13,560 bases of DNA, taken from positions 1 to 13,560 of the forward strand of contig CAMBOY010000056.1 of NCBI GenBank assembly GCA_945869245.1, read 5' to 3'. Numbering within the stretch: the stretch's first letter is position 1; the number at the start of each line of letters is the position of its first letter. A program made the translations under genes and the position numbers. This document shows, in pieces, positions 12,698 to 13,560 of this stretch. The notes beneath the pieces were generated by a model. It searched no databases, was not told the DNA's origin, and saw only the letters and a list, made by a program, of their open reading frames with translations. The stretch comes from Hydrogenophaga intermedia. GTDB taxonomy: Bacteria; Pseudomonadota; Gammaproteobacteria; Burkholderiales; Burkholderiaceae_C.

Positions 12698-13560
12698 GAC
12701 ATGCTCTCGTGAAGTGAAGTTTGAATTTGTTGGATGTCGCTTGGGCTGAGCAAGCGGCTGGGAATGAGTTCGCCGGCGTGCACATGTGCGGCGCCAAGGA
12801 ATTGCTGATCGGGGGCGTACACCGCGACCGTGTGGTTGTCGGGCCAGTCGCCACGGCGGCGCAAGCCGCTCAAAAACCGACCCGCATCGTCGCTGTCCAA
12901 TGTGACCGGCGTGTGATCGGGCAACAAACACTGCACCGGGCGCAGCATCTGGAGGCGTTGTTCTTCCCCCATGGCCTCTAGCGCCTCCAGTGTGAGGCAC
13001 TGACTCTGATCAAACGGCCCGGTGGCGATGCGCCGCAGCAGGCTCAAGTGGCCACCACAACCCAGCGCCTCGCCAATGTCTTCGCCCAAGGTGCGGATAT
13101 AAGTGCCTTTGCTGCAGCTCACGCGCAGACGCAGCTGCGGCTCTTCGCCGTCAAGCCGCAGGTCCAGCAGCTCCAGCGCGTGGATGGTGACCTGGCGTGG
13201 CGCGCGCTCGACCTCCAGACCGTCGCGAGCGTATTCGTACAGCGCTTTGCCGTCTTTTTTGAGTGCGCTGTGCATTGGCGGAATCTGGCTGATCAGGCCG
13301 GTGAAGCGGTCCAATACCTCCACCACTTGGCCCACGCTGCAGCGCACGGCACGGCGTTGCAGCACCTCACCTTCGGCGTCTGCCGTGCGGGTGGTCACGC
13401 CCAAGCGCACCACCGTCTCGTAAGTTTTGTCGGCATCCAGATGCAATTGGCTGAATTTGGTGGCTGCACCAAAACACAGTGGCAAGACGCCACTGGCCAA
13501 CGGGTCCAGGGTGCCGGTGTGACCGGCTTTTTCGGCCCGCAGCAACCACTTGGCTTTTTG
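12694..13560 (-). CDS. truB: tRNA pseudouridine(55) synthase TruB, N-terminus cut by the window edge
   Basis: It makes pseudouridine 55 in the T-loop of elongator tRNAs. 288 residues are visible, reading in from the right edge (QKAKWLLRAEKAGHTGTLDPLASG). The catalytic aspartate is in GHTGTLDPLASG, the 19th visible residue. In E. coli TruB the equivalent is residue 48, so about 29 N-terminal residues and the start codon should lie to the right. Other family motifs are DKTYETVVRLGVTTRTAD, QIPPMHSALKKDGKALYEYAR and SCSKGTYIRTLGEDIG. The C-terminal part (about 215-288) is a PUA-like TruB tail. The stop overlaps the typA start by four bases, so typA translation is probably coupled. The gene is expected to follow rbfA upstream, which cannot be seen. 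Confidence 0.97.
   Translation of the reverse strand, partial: QKAKWLLRAEKAGHTGTLDPLASGVLPLCFGAATKFSQLHLDADKTYETVVRLGVTTRTADAEGEVLQRRAVRCSVGQVVEVLDRFTGLISQIPPMHSALKKDGKALYEYARDGLEVERAPRQVTIHALELLDLRLDGEEPQLRLRVSCSKGTYIRTLGEDIGEALGCGGHLSLLRRIATGPFDQSQCLTLEALEAMGEEQRLQMLRPVQCLLPDHTPVTLDSDDAGRFLSGLRRRGDWPDNHTVAVYAPDQQFLGAAHVHAGELIPSRLLSPSDIQQIQTSLHESMS

Noticed and set aside
12698..13000. 101-codon upstream extension of the typA frame
   Set aside because: It overlaps truB on the same strand in another frame, has no family similarity, and the ATG at 12697 matches the known TypA start.

Overview
The window is chromosomal DNA from a betaproteobacterium. It is most likely from the Burkholderiales, with a Comamonadaceae-like gene order and codon use. 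The inference rests on protein similarity as I recognise it and on two blocks that are typical of that group: smpB / ratA-rnfH / DUF4124 gene / guaB-guaA, and truB-typA. No rRNA, tRNA, CRISPR array or insertion sequence was seen.

Bases 1-2882 are a foreign, AT-richer segment. The last 60 bases before the boundary (2821-2880) are about 25% G+C, and the first 60 after it (2881-2940) are about 62%. This is one end of an integrated mobile element inserted at the 3' end of guaA. It holds, from left to right: the first 101 codons of a leftward gene that looks like an HUH-type replication initiator; a divergent pair of small rightward genes (a basic 146-residue protein resembling the DUF6641 family, and a lysine- and proline-rich 125-residue protein); a leftward 428-residue tyrosine integrase; and a 160-base repeat-rich stretch against guaA that looks like the attachment arm. 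The other end of the element lies outside the window. The combination of Rep-like gene, two small unknown genes and integrase at guaA is the best candidate here for an undescribed system.

Bases 2883-6761 carry the guanine nucleotide branch on the minus strand. guaB (IMP dehydrogenase) and guaA (GMP synthetase) are separated by a two-gene toxin-antitoxin module: a Phd/YefM-like antitoxin and a VapC-like PIN toxin. A perfect 15-base inverted repeat lies between guaB and the antitoxin gene.

Bases 6858-8738 hold a secreted DUF4124 protein gene (+), the convergent rnfH and ratA (-, overlapping), and smpB (+, divergent from ratA).

Bases 8751-13560 are a tightly packed leftward run: truB (cut by the window edge), typA/bipA, an EamA-type transporter gene and a 3-hydroxyisobutyryl-CoA hydrolase-like gene. 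The junctions are 4-base overlaps or a 12-base gap, so this is probably one transcription unit that joins RNA modification and translation genes to two metabolic accessory genes.

There is no gene-free stretch longer than 300 bases. The largest gaps are 305-410, 1301-1435, 2723-2882, 6762-6857 and 8149-8243, and their contents are described in the entries.
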